A DNA stretch of 38,098 bases from Thermoflexales bacterium (GCA_025056965.1 JANWVF010000094.1:1-38098); one strand, 5' to 3'. Positions 27,312 to 35,419 are shown, counted from the first letter of the stretch. The notes: generated by a model from the sequence alone, not told the origin. Numbers and translations: made by a program.

Positions 27312-28087
27312 ACCACCTGCCTGCGCCCGTCTATATTTACCAGCCGGATGGGGAGTCGGTAGATGCGGCTCAGCGCGTCTTCTGTGAAGACCTCTGCCAA
27401 CATCCCGAACTCCGGTGGGCGACCGGGCTCCATCAAGAGTACGTCGTCGGCTACGGCCAGCACCACGTCCGGCTCGTGGTTGGTCATCACTAACGTGACG
27501 CCCTGCGCGCGCAGCCGCCGCATGATCTGGATCAGCCGGAACTTGTTGTGTAAATCGAGGTGTGCCGTGGGCTCATCGAGCAACATCAGGCGCGGCTGCT
27601 GTGCGACGGCGCGCGCCAGCAGCATGAGTTGGCGTTCGCCGCCGCTGAGCTGGGGAATGGGGCGGTCGGCCAACGTAGAGATACCGACGAGCGCCAGCGC
27701 GTCCAGCGCGAGCGCGTAGTCCGTTGGGCCGGGGGAGCCGAGCGGCGGCAAGTGCGGCGCGCGGCCCATCAACACGTATTCGAGCGCGCTGTAGTCGAAG
27801 GGCGTGTGTTCGCTCTGCGGCACCAGCGCCAACCAGCGTCCGCGCTCATCACGTCCGTAGCTGTGGATCGGGCGTCCGGCCAGCAGGATGTCGCCTTGCC
27901 ATGGGCGGAGCCAGCCCAATGCCAAGGCCAGCAGCGTCGTTTTACCCGCGCCGTTAGGTCCGACGACGGCCAGCACGCGCCCCGCACGCAGGCTGAAGTT
28001 CACCTGTGCCAGCACCGGCGGCTTGTTGTGGTGGTAGCCGAACGTTACATCTCGGAACGTCAGCAGCACATCGGCGTCGTGCGTCAT
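27302..28087 (-). CDS. ABC importer ATPase (iron-chelate/B12 type)
   Basis: A 261-residue ATPase of the FecE/BtuD family. Walker A is GPNGAGKTT at 43-51, signature LSGGERQLMLLARAV, Walker B LMLLDEPTAHLD, and switch His in VMTNHEPD. The ATG at 28087 makes an ATGA overlap with the permease stop; an in-frame start at 28207 adds 40 residues lying inside the permease gene. The length is normal. Confidence 0.92.
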   Translation of the reverse strand: MTHDADVLLTFRDVTFGYHHNKPPVLAQVNFSLRAGRVLAVVGPNGAGKTTLLALALGWLRPWQGDILLAGRPIHSYGRDERGRWLALVPQSEHTPFDYSALEYVLMGRAPHLPPLGSPGPTDYALALDALALVGISTLADRPIPQLSGGERQLMLLARAVAQQPRLMLLDEPTAHLDLHNKFRLIQIMRRLRAQGVTLVMTNHEPDVVLAVADDVLLMEPGRPPEFGMLAEVFTEDALSRIYRLPIRLVNIDGRRQVVWT

Positions 28088-29109
28088 GGCCGTGGTCGAA
28101 ACTGCTGCGCCATCATCAACCCTAGGAAGATCAGCGCGCCGAGCAGTGAGGTGAGGATACCGAGCGGGATTTCGCCGGCCAGCAGCGTGCGCGCTGCGTC
28201 GTCGCACAGCATGGCGAAGATGCCGCCCAGCAGCATCGTCGCCGGCAGGCCGAAGCGCGTGTCGGCGTCAAACAGGCGGCGGGCGATGTGCGGCACGATC
28301 AGCCCAATCCATCCCACCATTCCGCTGATCGAGATCAGCGCCGCCGTTGGCACGACCGCGGCCAAGATCAGCAGCATGCGCTCGCGTTGCGGCGCAGCGC
28401 CCAAGGAGAAGGCCGTCTCTTCTTTTAGCGAGAGCACGTTCAGCCGCCAGCGGAAGAGCAACATGACGAACAGTCCGACTGCAACGCCCGGCAGCACGCT
28501 GAGCAGCTTAGGCCAGGTGATGCTGGCCAAGCTGCCCAATAGCCAGAAGGTGATTTCCGGCAGCTGCGTTAGCGGATCGGCGATGTACTTGAGCAACCCG
28601 ACGCCCGCCGAGAATAACGCCGAGACGGCGATGCCGGCCAGCACCAATCGCAACACCCATCCCCCGAAGCGCAGACGGCGCGCCAGCAGATATGAGAACC
28701 CCAGCCCGGCCAGCGCGAAGGCTGCCGCGGACGTTTGCGTCAACAGCGCGCCACCGCCGAAGTAAATGATGGCGAAGGCCGCGCCAAATGCCGCCCCTTG
28801 CGAGACCCCCAAAAAGCCCGGCTCAACCAGAGGGTTGCTGAACAGCAGTTGAAAGACCATCCCGGCCGCCGACAATGCCATGCCCAGTAGGAGTGCGGCG
28901 AGCAGACGCGGTAAGCGCAGGTTGAGCACGAGCCGCGCCGCCAATTCGTCTTCGCCCAACTGTGACGGCGCAATCAGCCCCGGCGCCGGATAGCGCCCTA
29001 GCAGCACTGAGGCGGCAAAGAGCACAGCCGCGCCCGCCACCAGCAACCACAACAGGCGCCGGCGGCGGGCATTCCGAGCGATGACTTGGCGAAGTGCGAT
29101 GTCGCTCAA
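28084..29109 (-). CDS. ABC importer permease (FecCD family)
   Basis: A 341-residue integral membrane protein with about ten hydrophobic segments. LNLRLPRLLAALLLGMALSA, NPLVEPGFLGVSQGAAFGA and MVGWIGLIVPHIARRL are hallmarks of FecCD/BtuC permeases. The TTG at 29109 is chosen because it gives MSDIALRQV and a TTGA overlap with the binding-protein stop. A start at 29253 adds 48 residues that lie inside that gene. Confidence 0.9.
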   Translation of the reverse strand: MSDIALRQVIARNARRRRLLWLLVAGAAVLFAASVLLGRYPAPGLIAPSQLGEDELAARLVLNLRLPRLLAALLLGMALSAAGMVFQLLFSNPLVEPGFLGVSQGAAFGAAFAIIYFGGGALLTQTSAAAFALAGLGFSYLLARRLRFGGWVLRLVLAGIAVSALFSAGVGLLKYIADPLTQLPEITFWLLGSLASITWPKLLSVLPGVAVGLFVMLLFRWRLNVLSLKEETAFSLGAAPQRERMLLILAAVVPTAALISISGMVGWIGLIVPHIARRLFDADTRFGLPATMLLGGIFAMLCDDAARTLLAGEIPLGILTSLLGALIFLGLMMAQQFRPRP

Positions 29110-30287
29110 GGCAGGTCGCCCTGGAAGGTGGGGCGAATCTTCGACGCGAAGAATTCGGCATCTAGGCCGTATAGCGTCTGATAGAACACTTTCGCCTCGG
29201 CTTCGATGTCGAGGTTGGGGAAGCGGTCGGGGTGTATGCGCCCGGCCAGCCACATCAGGCCGAGGATCCAGCGCGTGTCCGGCTGATCCCAGCTATACAG
29301 ATCAGCCGGGAAGGCGTAGAGCTGGCCGGCCTGAGTTGCGCGCAGCGCTTGCCAGTTGGCGTCGGCTTTCAAGTTCTTGACTACCTCGGAGGGGTTCTTG
29401 AAGTACGACACCACGAAGATTTGATCGGGATCCCACGCAGCGATCTGCTCTAGCGTGACCTGCGTCCAACCTCGGCCCAGCTCGATATTGGACCATACCG
29501 GTTCGCCACCGGCGATTCGCACCATCGCCGTCTGAATCCAGCTCAGCGGCGGCACGTTGAACGACACAGCGCCATCGCGGTCGTTGTAGTACAGCAGCAG
29601 CACGCGCGGCTTGTCGGCGCCCATCACCGCCTGCTCAATCTGGGCTACCCGGGCTTGGTAGAAGGCGATCACTTCTTGGGCGCGCGCCTCGTTGCCGAAT
29701 ATCTTGCCCAGGATAGCAAGATCGCGGTAATACTGCTCCGGCGTCTCGAAGTCTATATAGATTACCGGGATGCCCAACGCCTCGATCGGCTTACCCGTGG
29801 CCTCGGCGGCGGTGCTCTTGAGGATGACCAAGTCGGGCTGCAGCGCTGCGACTTGTTCCGCGCCGGCGTCCCGCTCTAGGACGGCCTTCTTGGCATAGTC
29901 AGGGTCAATCAGCTTGATGAAGTTGCCGCTTCCCTGTGCGGTCTGGCCCATTCCGACGATGCGTCGTTGCGCCTCGGGGAAGGTGTAGATCGCATCGGCA
30001 ATCATGAACAAGCCGCGCCCGGTCAGAACGATGCGCTGGGGCGGGTTGGGCAGCACGACGTCACGCCCGAGGGCATCGGTCACGGTGATGGGTGCGTCGG
30101 TGGGAGCCGGGGTGGCCGTAGGGGCCTCGGTAGGCTGGGGCGCTTCCGTAGTGGCCGTCGTGGCTTGCGCGGTCGGCGGCGCAGCCGTTGGAGGAGGAGC
30201 GACCGGAGGTGCGGCGCATGCGGCAAGCAGCAGCGCCGTTGCAGATAGGGTGATTAGCGTCGGCAAAACTCGATTATTAGTCTTCAC
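29106..30287 (-). CDS. ABC importer substrate-binding lipoprotein
   Basis: A 393-residue exported lipoprotein with lipobox LLAAC (Cys24), a linker at about 25-68 rich in Pro, Thr and Ala, and a periplasmic-binding domain of the FecB/BtuF type. That domain opens with ITVTDALGRDVVLPNPPQRI. It probably captures a siderophore, haem or corrinoid at the cell surface; the sequence does not decide among these. The gene overlaps padR by 4 nt (ATGA) and the permease by 4 nt. Confidence 0.88.
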   Translation of the reverse strand: MKTNNRVLPTLITLSATALLLAACAAPPVAPPPTAAPPTAQATTATTEAPQPTEAPTATPAPTDAPITVTDALGRDVVLPNPPQRIVLTGRGLFMIADAIYTFPEAQRRIVGMGQTAQGSGNFIKLIDPDYAKKAVLERDAGAEQVAALQPDLVILKSTAAEATGKPIEALGIPVIYIDFETPEQYYRDLAILGKIFGNEARAQEVIAFYQARVAQIEQAVMGADKPRVLLLYYNDRDGAVSFNVPPLSWIQTAMVRIAGGEPVWSNIELGRGWTQVTLEQIAAWDPDQIFVVSYFKNPSEVVKNLKADANWQALRATQAGQLYAFPADLYSWDQPDTRWILGLMWLAGRIHPDRFPNLDIEAEAKVFYQTLYGLDAEFFASKIRPTFQGDLP

Positions 30288-30886
30288 GTGATCTTCTCCC
30301 TGAACTCGGTTTCACCTGGCGCTGAAATATGACGCTCTGGCGCCGCCCATTTCGCCTCGCACACATCCAGCCACTCCAAGATGGCGCGCACCTGTCGGAT
30401 GCGGAAGTCGTAGACCAGCGCGCGATAGCCGTCATCCGGCTGGGCGTCGCGCTGTCGGGCAGTCAGGCGTTCCAGCTCGTGGCGACACGCGTCGCGCTGC
30501 GCTCGCACCAGCTCTATAACGTCCTGTGAGCTGCGGCGTAGGGCGAAGTACAGCTTGGGCGGGAACTCGATGCGCATGTCCTGCATGCTATGGCTCGGCG
30601 TGCGCAACCAAACCTCGAAGCGCCGCTGCCCCTGAGGCGTGATGTGAAAGACGCGCCGCTGTGGCCGGTGGCCGACTTGTTCAGCCTGCCCCTTGATCAA
30701 GCCGGCGCGTTCCATGGCGTCGAGCAGGGCATATAGGCGATTCATGCCTACTTGCCACACGCCGGTCAGGTCGTTGCGGATGCGCGCGAACAGTGCGTAG
30801 CCGTGAGCCGGCGCTTCGGCCAACAGGCCCAGCACCACTGGCTCGGCAAACGGGGAACGCTTAGGCGGGCGTCGCGTCGGCGTCAT
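30284..30886 (-). CDS. PadR-family transcriptional regulator
   Basis: A 200-residue regulator with the PadR winged-helix domain at about 14-90 (VLGLLAEAPAHGYALFARIR, then NRLYALLDAMERAGLIKG). A helical C-terminal dimerisation region (Vir_act_alpha_C type) follows at about 100-185. It is the first gene of the importer operon, and an inverted repeat directly before its start codon is a likely autoregulatory site. There is no Shine-Dalgarno sequence before the ATG. Confidence 0.88.
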   Translation of the reverse strand: MTPTRRPPKRSPFAEPVVLGLLAEAPAHGYALFARIRNDLTGVWQVGMNRLYALLDAMERAGLIKGQAEQVGHRPQRRVFHITPQGQRRFEVWLRTPSHSMQDMRIEFPPKLYFALRRSSQDVIELVRAQRDACRHELERLTARQRDAQPDDGYRALVYDFRIRQVRAILEWLDVCEAKWAAPERHISAPGETEFREKIT

Positions 30887-30905
30887 ATACTCAGCAGATG
30901 AGTAT
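30887..30905 (-). promoter_or_regulatory. Inverted repeat abutting the padR start (likely operator)
   Basis: ATACTCA, a 5-nt spacer, TGAGTAT: perfect 7-nt arms that begin at the base next to the ATG. Read on the - strand, TATAGTTACTAAT lies just upstream and could supply a -10. Binding here would block initiation of the whole operon. That PadR is the ligand is inferred from position. Confidence 0.6.
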
Positions 30906-31020
30906 TAGTAACTATACCGCAACACCATCGTGCGCTCGCCGCAGACGTATGCCATGATGGCGACAGTGAGGCTGCGCCGTCAGCGGCGGCTTGACTCTGG
31001 CTGCCGCACAGAAGTGCTGC

Positions 31021-31800
31021 TCACCATTTGCTCCCCGCGGCGAATCCGCCGTCCACGTAGATGGTTTGGCCGGTGAGATAACTCGAGCCGCGTGAGGCCA
31101 ACAACAGCGCCGCGGCAGCTATCTCTTCTGGCAAACCGGGGCGACGCATGGGGATACGATCGAGCAACCACTTGCTGCGGCGCTCGTGTCCCCACAGCCC
31201 TTCGCGTGTCATCTCGGTCATCAGAAAGCCCGGCGCCAGACAGTTAACCTGGATGTTATGTTCGGCCCACTCCACAGCCATCGAGCGGGTGAGCGCGTCT
31301 AAGCTGGCCTTGGCCATGCCGTAGACCGACACGTCGGCCAGGCCAGTGCGAATAGTTGCAGAGCCAACGTGGATGATCTTGCCGCCACCCTGTGCGATCA
31401 TGAACGGTGCGATTGCTTGACTGAGGAAGAACGCTGCTCGCACGTGGACGGCCATGATTTCTTCATACTCGGCTTCGGTGAATTCCAGGATCGGCTTGCG
31501 ACGGTTGATGCCGGCGCAGTTGACCAGAATGTCCACCTTGCCGAACGTTGCGACGACGTCATGTGCCAATTGGCGAATCGTTGCTACCTTGCTGATGTCC
31601 GCTGGGAAGACTTCCACTCGCACTGGCAGGCTCGCAAATGCCGAACGCCGCGTTTGGAGCTTGTCGGCACGCCGGCCATGGAGGGCAATATGTGCACCGG
31701 CCCGCGCGTAGGCCATAGCAATGGCCATGCCGATGTCACCGCTGCCACCGGTGATCAGCGCTACCTGATCCTTCAGTGAGAAGAGTTCGTCGTTCGTCAT
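31021..31800 (-). CDS. Short-chain dehydrogenase/reductase, gluconate-5-dehydrogenase-like
   Basis: A 259-residue classical SDR. The cofactor motif TGGSGDIG is at 17-24, NCAG at 94-97, catalytic Ser147, and Tyr160 with Lys164 in YGMAK. RRAD near residue 45 suggests NADP preference. FSLKDQVALITGGSGDIG at the start resembles gluconate/2-deoxygluconate dehydrogenases. It overlaps the upstream regulator gene by 4 nt (ATGA), so the two are co-expressed; sugar-acid catabolism is a guess from that pairing. Confidence 0.85.
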   Translation of the reverse strand: MTNDELFSLKDQVALITGGSGDIGMAIAMAYARAGAHIALHGRRADKLQTRRSAFASLPVRVEVFPADISKVATIRQLAHDVVATFGKVDILVNCAGINRRKPILEFTEAEYEEIMAVHVRAAFFLSQAIAPFMIAQGGGKIIHVGSATIRTGLADVSVYGMAKASLDALTRSMAVEWAEHNIQVNCLAPGFLMTEMTREGLWGHERRSKWLLDRIPMRRPGLPEEIAAAALLLASRGSSYLTGQTIYVDGGFAAGSKW

Positions 31801-32390
31801 GGCTCAATCGGCATTTTCCTCATCGCCTTGCAGAGCGTGTCTTCCTGACGCACCTCGACCATCAATTCGTTCACCGCCCCGAGGAGCAGAGGGAAGAGCC
31901 GGTTGTGGGTGGCGTCAGCGAGCGCTCGGTGGAAGGCCAGATCGCATCTCACGAATCGGTCGCAATCGTCGCCAACCGCGAGTGTGTCGTCGAGGATGCG
32001 AGTCGTCTGCTTTAGGTCTTCCGTCGTGCGACGTTGGGCAGCGAGCCCGGCAATGGCGACCTCCAGCGCACACCGCACCTCGAGCAGGTTCTGATAGTCG
32101 GACGCCCGTGTATCACTATGGAAGAGGCGCATTATTTCGCTCAGCGTCTGAGTGGACGGGGGGCGCACAGTCGTGCCCTCGCGGCTGGGCGTTACCTCGA
32201 GTAGGCCTTTTGCGGCCAGCCCGCGCAGTGCCTCGCGCACGACCGCACGGCTAACGCCGAACTGTTCGGCCAGTTCGCGCTCGGCAGGGAGACGATCATT
32301 CGGCTTAAGCTGTCGTTCCGTGATGAGGTTCTGGATTTGTCGGCCGATGAGTTCGGACAATGTGGCTTTACGTTCTGTCTTCTGAGGCAT
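31797..32390 (-). CDS. GntR/FadR-type regulator with shortened ligand domain
   Basis: A 197-residue regulator. The winged helix at about 10-78 has LPAERELAEQFGVSRAVVREAL and GLLEVTPSREGTTVRPP. The FCD effector domain keeps Asp150 and His154 (CDLAFHRALADA), two of the usual metal ligands. It then stops about 45 residues early, so the later helix with the remaining His ligands is missing. It overlaps the SDR start by ATGA. A local regulator of the SDR gene is the simplest reading. Confidence 0.85.
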   Translation of the reverse strand: MPQKTERKATLSELIGRQIQNLITERQLKPNDRLPAERELAEQFGVSRAVVREALRGLAAKGLLEVTPSREGTTVRPPSTQTLSEIMRLFHSDTRASDYQNLLEVRCALEVAIAGLAAQRRTTEDLKQTTRILDDTLAVGDDCDRFVRCDLAFHRALADATHNRLFPLLLGAVNELMVEVRQEDTLCKAMRKMPIEP

Positions 32391-32416
32391 CGCAGCGCTA
32401 GAGTAGCAACGCTGAG

Positions 32417-32445
32417 TTTGTAGGGTCTCAAGTGGCTTTTGTCAA
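32417..32445 (-). promoter_or_regulatory. Sigma-70-type promoter of the GntR-SDR operon
   Basis: On the - strand TTGACA (32445-32440), a 17-nt spacer and TACAAA (32422-32417). Start would be near 32410, a leader of about 20 nt. The loosely symmetrical TTGAGACCCTACAA overlaps the -10 and may be the regulator's site. Confidence 0.6.
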
Positions 32446-32532
32446 GCAGCGCAGCCCTGCGCTTGCAACTCGCGGCCATGATGCTGTATCAAAAGGACGC
32501 GCGGCGCGCCGCACGCAGGGGGTTCAACAAAA

Positions 32533-32568
32533 GACGAGCGGACGCAGTGCGATGGGCGTCCGCTCGTC
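32533..32568 (-). terminator. Intrinsic terminator after the aminotransferase
   Basis: A perfect 13-bp stem (32533-32545 with 32556-32568) and 10-nt loop. On the - strand it is followed by TTTTGTTG. It begins 15 nt past the aminotransferase stop and separates that gene from the regulator-SDR operon. Confidence 0.85.
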
Positions 32569-32583
32569 CGTTCTCTCTTCTGT

Positions 32584-34032
32584 TTATTGCAAGGCTGCCT
32601 TGACGGCGTCCTCGTATGCCTGAAGTGTCTCGTCCACGTCTGCTTCGGAGAGTGTGTAGCACAGGAACCATGGCTCGCCGTAGTCTGGATCAACCATGAT
32701 CCCGCGCGCATATAGGCCCTCAAAGATCGCTTCCATTAGTGGCTCGTCGGCAAATCGCTCGGCCGAGCGATAGTCGTGCGGCTTGTCGCCGGATGCGTCG
32801 CTCCCGATGATGACACCGAACATGGCAGGCACGCCCATCACCGCGTGGGGGATGCCGAAGCGATCGAGGATCGCATGGATGCCGGTCATCAGGCGTAGGC
32901 CGCGCGTGTTGATGGTCTCGAATACCGGTTCTTCCTCCATGACGCGCAGCACGGCGTCGCACGCGGCGACCGAGACCACGTTGCCGCAGTAGGTGCCACC
33001 ATGGCCGACTGCGCCCGGCTCGATTGTCATCATAAATTCTTCCTTGCCTGCGATGGCGCCGATGGGGAAGCCATTGCCCATGGCCTTGGCGTAGGTGACG
33101 AGGTCCGCGCGCACGCCAAAGAACTGCTGCGCACCGCCGGGCGCAATGCGGAAGCCCGTCTTCACCTCGTCCATGATCATGACGATGCCATGGTCATCAC
33201 ACAGTTTCCGAATGAATTCCAGCCAGCCTTTGGCCGGCATGATCGCAGCCATGTTGCCCATCATCGGCTCGACCAAGATCGCCGCGATGTCATGGCCGTG
33301 ATCGCGCACCGTGCGCTCCAGCATCTCAAAATCGTTGAAAGGCAGGGGAATCACCCACTTGCGCATGTCGCTCGGGATGCCGCTGCTGGTCGCCACAGGG
33401 ATCGGGCTGCGGCGCGAGCCCATCGCGCCCACCGGGCTGCTGGGTGTGCTCCACATTACGTTGTCGTGTGCGCCGTGGTAGCAGCCCTCGAACTTGATGA
33501 ATCGCTCGCGGTTGGTGTGTGCCCGAGCAACGCGCAGCGCATGCATGGTGCTCTCGCTGCCGCTGTTGGTGAAGCGCACTTTGTCTGCGCCCGTCATACG
33601 GCAAATGCGTTCTGCGGCGCGAACTTCATATACGTTCGTGAGGGCGAATGTGTTGCCATCTTGCATAGCCTCGATGACTGCCTGCGTGACGGCGTCGTAG
33701 GCGTGGCCGAGGATGACCGGCCCGAATCCGAGGCGATAGTCAATATATCTCTTGCCGTCTACATCCCAAATGTATGCGCCTTTGCCTCGCGCAATCACCG
33801 GGGTGTCATCGTCGCTCCAATAACGGAAGTTGGACGACACACCCCACGGCATGACGGCGCGGGCGCGCGCGTACCACAGATCGCGTTGCGAGGCCGGTCG
33901 AATGCCGGCGGCTTGAACGCATGGAGCTTCGCCTGCTGGTGCCATAGCGGCCGAGTTGGCCACCATTGGGCCCACTGCAGGCTTAACTAAAGATTCCATC
34001 GGTAGGTCGGTTGGATACTTTTCTCTGAACAT
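32584..34032 (-). CDS. Class III aminotransferase, glutamate-1-semialdehyde aminomutase-like
   Basis: A 482-residue PLP enzyme. It shows TNSGSEST at 155-162, CYHGAHD near 184, the PLP Asp288 in MDEVKTGFR and Schiff-base Lys316 in YAKAMGNGFP. It resembles HemL but has about 50 extra N-terminal residues and GVSSNFRYW where HemL has a GV-SPVR-type motif. No haem genes are nearby. A catabolic or biosynthetic transaminase is therefore as likely as tetrapyrrole synthesis. The ATG at 34032 has AGGAGA just upstream on the - strand; a start at 34125 lies beyond it. Confidence 0.85.
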   Translation of the reverse strand: MFREKYPTDLPMESLVKPAVGPMVANSAAMAPAGEAPCVQAAGIRPASQRDLWYARARAVMPWGVSSNFRYWSDDDTPVIARGKGAYIWDVDGKRYIDYRLGFGPVILGHAYDAVTQAVIEAMQDGNTFALTNVYEVRAAERICRMTGADKVRFTNSGSESTMHALRVARAHTNRERFIKFEGCYHGAHDNVMWSTPSSPVGAMGSRRSPIPVATSSGIPSDMRKWVIPLPFNDFEMLERTVRDHGHDIAAILVEPMMGNMAAIMPAKGWLEFIRKLCDDHGIVMIMDEVKTGFRIAPGGAQQFFGVRADLVTYAKAMGNGFPIGAIAGKEEFMMTIEPGAVGHGGTYCGNVVSVAACDAVLRVMEEEPVFETINTRGLRLMTGIHAILDRFGIPHAVMGVPAMFGVIIGSDASGDKPHDYRSAERFADEPLMEAIFEGLYARGIMVDPDYGEPWFLCYTLSEADVDETLQAYEDAVKAALQ

Positions 34033-34046
34033 ATGCTCTCCTCTCA

Positions 34047-34075
34047 TTCCGCACCTTTGCAGTAGCAGTGCGGAA
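34047..34075 (-). promoter_or_regulatory. Hairpin in the aminotransferase leader
   Basis: TTCCGCAC and GTGCGGAA pair perfectly around a 13-nt loop, ending 14 nt before the start codon on the - strand. The 5' arm overlaps the T-run of the preceding hairpin, so only one of the two structures can be fully effective at a time. Confidence 0.45.
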
Positions 34076-34081
34076 AAACTG

Positions 34082-34112
34082 ACGTGCCATCCCGCCGCGC
34101 GAGATGGCACGT
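34082..34112 (-). terminator. Terminator-like hairpin upstream of the aminotransferase
   Basis: ACGTGCCATC and GATGGCACGT (10 bp, 11-nt loop). Read on the - strand it is followed by CAGTTTTTCC. It could end the transcript of the two envelope genes to the right, or act as an attenuator in the aminotransferase leader. Confidence 0.6.
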
Positions 34113-34247
34113 TACTCACACTCACACCAAGAGCCGATCTAGTTTACGTTCATTCGCTCAGGTCAAGCGTCCACTCACATCAGCACCTGGCGCGGCGTTT
34201 CGCACGAAGCCAGCGTCCGCGGACAGGCTGAGATTTTGGACGCATCG

Positions 34248-34604
34248 TCAGCCTTCACCCGAAGCAGCGGCACGGTCGGCGGCTGCCTTGGCATCCTGTG
34301 CGACATGCTCAACGGACGCGCGCGCCTCGCGGATGATGTGCTCAGCCCGCTCGCGAGCCTCCTCGATAATGCGTTCGGCGCGTCGGCGCGCATCGGCAAT
34401 AGTTGCCTCAGCGCGCTCACGAGCATCTTCTAGAGTATCCTGGGCGCGATCTCGGAATTCGCTGCTTGTGCGGCTGATCTGCTTGCGAGTTTCCTCACCG
34501 CTCTGCGGCGCCATCAGCAGCGCCGTCGCAGCGCCGATCAGCCCACCGATCAGCACCCCTGCAAAGAATGCGCCCATTTCGGCGCCGGAGTCGTTGTTAG
34601 CCAT
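34248..34604 (-). CDS. YtxH-like small membrane protein with 11-residue repeats
   Basis: A 118-residue protein with one glycine-rich transmembrane segment at about 10-31 (AFFAGVLIGGLIGAATALLM), then APQSGEETRKQI typical of YtxH proteins. The rest is a charged helix. Residues 59-113 are five consecutive 11-residue units of the form xDARxRAExII. The ATG at 34604 has AGGAGAGGTGAT upstream on the - strand. Stress or envelope function is inferred from the YtxH family. Confidence 0.8.
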   Translation of the reverse strand: MANNDSGAEMGAFFAGVLIGGLIGAATALLMAPQSGEETRKQISRTSSEFRDRAQDTLEDARERAEATIADARRRAERIIEEARERAEHIIREARASVEHVAQDAKAAADRAAASGEG

Positions 34605-34648
34605 AGATATCACCTCTCCTTGAGTTATGGCGACCGCGAACTACCCGT

Positions 34649-35158
34649 TCATCGGCGCCCAACGCTGCCCTTCGCCTTGGCGTTGATGGCCTGAGCCATC
34701 CTCTGCATCCTGGATACGAAGCCGGCAGCCTTTATGGCCGGCTTGGCGACGCTGTCGCTCATGAACATCGTCGTTCCGTATACGGCCCGAGCAGCTTTCT
34801 GAGTCTCTGTTAAGATTGGCACCAGTTCAGCGCGTAAAAAGTGTATCAGTTCTTGCACGCGATAGAGCAAGATCGCGAGCAACACACTGATAATTAAGCT
34901 CATCAGGATCAGCACGACGGCCGTCAAGATGATCACGATGTCGCGGATGTTCGCCGTGAGCGCCGGGTTCTGCAACAGCAGATAGATCAACAGGACAAGT
35001 GCGACCAAGAAGATCAAGCCAGCAGCCAGGCCTATTGTGGCGGCCTTATGGTTTGCTTGTCTCACTCCGGGGTCGTTGTAGGCCGGGGGCGGCATTGCCT
35101 TGCCGTCTGTCCCCCTTGGCGTCCCGAAGTTCTGCTGCGTCGGCGAGTCGTTACTCAT
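34649..35158 (-). CDS. Small two-helix membrane protein of unknown function
   Basis: A 169-residue protein. It has a polar, Pro-rich N-terminus, two transmembrane segments at about 41-62 and 71-98, and an amphipathic C-terminal half ending in a basic stretch (KAKGSVGRR). I do not recognise a named family; it loosely resembles DUF948-type envelope proteins. It lies 44 nt upstream of the YtxH-like gene and is probably co-transcribed with it. Confidence 0.7.
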   Translation of the reverse strand: MSNDSPTQQNFGTPRGTDGKAMPPPAYNDPGVRQANHKAATIGLAAGLIFLVALVLLIYLLLQNPALTANIRDIVIILTAVVLILMSLIISVLLAILLYRVQELIHFLRAELVPILTETQKAARAVYGTTMFMSDSVAKPAIKAAGFVSRMQRMAQAINAKAKGSVGRR

Positions 35159-35162
35159 GGGA

Positions 35163-35178
35163 ACATCGTTTACGATGT
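35163..35178 (-). promoter_or_regulatory. Palindrome at the transcription start of the envelope genes
   Basis: ACATCGT, a 2-nt spacer, ACGATGT: perfect 7-nt arms. It lies between the -10 box and the ATG at 35158, covering the expected start point, a position suited to a repressor. Confidence 0.55.
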
Positions 35179-35179
35179 C

Positions 35180-35185
35180 ATTATA
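35180..35185 (-). promoter_or_regulatory. Extended -10 element
   Basis: On the - strand TTGCTATAAT: a consensus TATAAT with the TG of an extended -10. No -35 match is seen. It serves the gene at 34649-35158, with a predicted leader of about 15 nt. Confidence 0.65.
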
Positions 35186-35328
35186 GCAAATAGGACATAG
35201 GAACTGCGTTGGCGCTCAGGCGAAAGGCTAGGTGAGCTGATCCAGCGCTGATCACGTCGCTTGAGGCTGATTCGTGGCGAAGTGTTGCGGCAGAAGGCTA
35301 GTTGCCGCGGCGATACTGTAGGTGAGTG

Positions 35329-35334
35329 TATAAT
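35329..35334 (+). promoter_or_regulatory. -10 element for tRNA-Pro
   Basis: Consensus TATAAT, ending 12 nt before the tRNA. A TTGCCG at 35302 is too far away (21-nt spacer) to be a confident -35. Confidence 0.55.
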
Positions 35335-35346
35335 GTCAGTAGCCTC

Positions 35347-35419
35347 CGGGGAATGGCGCAGGTGGCAGCGCGCACGGTTTGGGACCGTGAGGTCCCGGGT
35401 TCAAATCCCGGTTCCCCGA
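35347..35419 (+). tRNA. tRNA-Pro (anticodon UGG)
   Basis: A full cloverleaf: acceptor CGGGGAA with TTCCCCG, D stem GCGC/GCGC, anticodon stem CACGG/CCGTG with loop TTTGGGA (anticodon TGG), T stem CCGGG/CCCGG with loop TTCAAAT, discriminator A. CCA is not encoded. Confidence 0.95.

Noticed and set aside
27560..28765. A 401-codon + strand frame opposite the ABC importer genes
   Set aside because: The - strand carries clear ATPase and permease motifs; the + frame has none and crosses gene borders.
33001..33990. A 329-codon + strand frame opposite the aminotransferase
   Set aside because: The composition is His/Arg/Ala-rich as in an antisense frame, and the opposite strand has all PLP-enzyme motifs.
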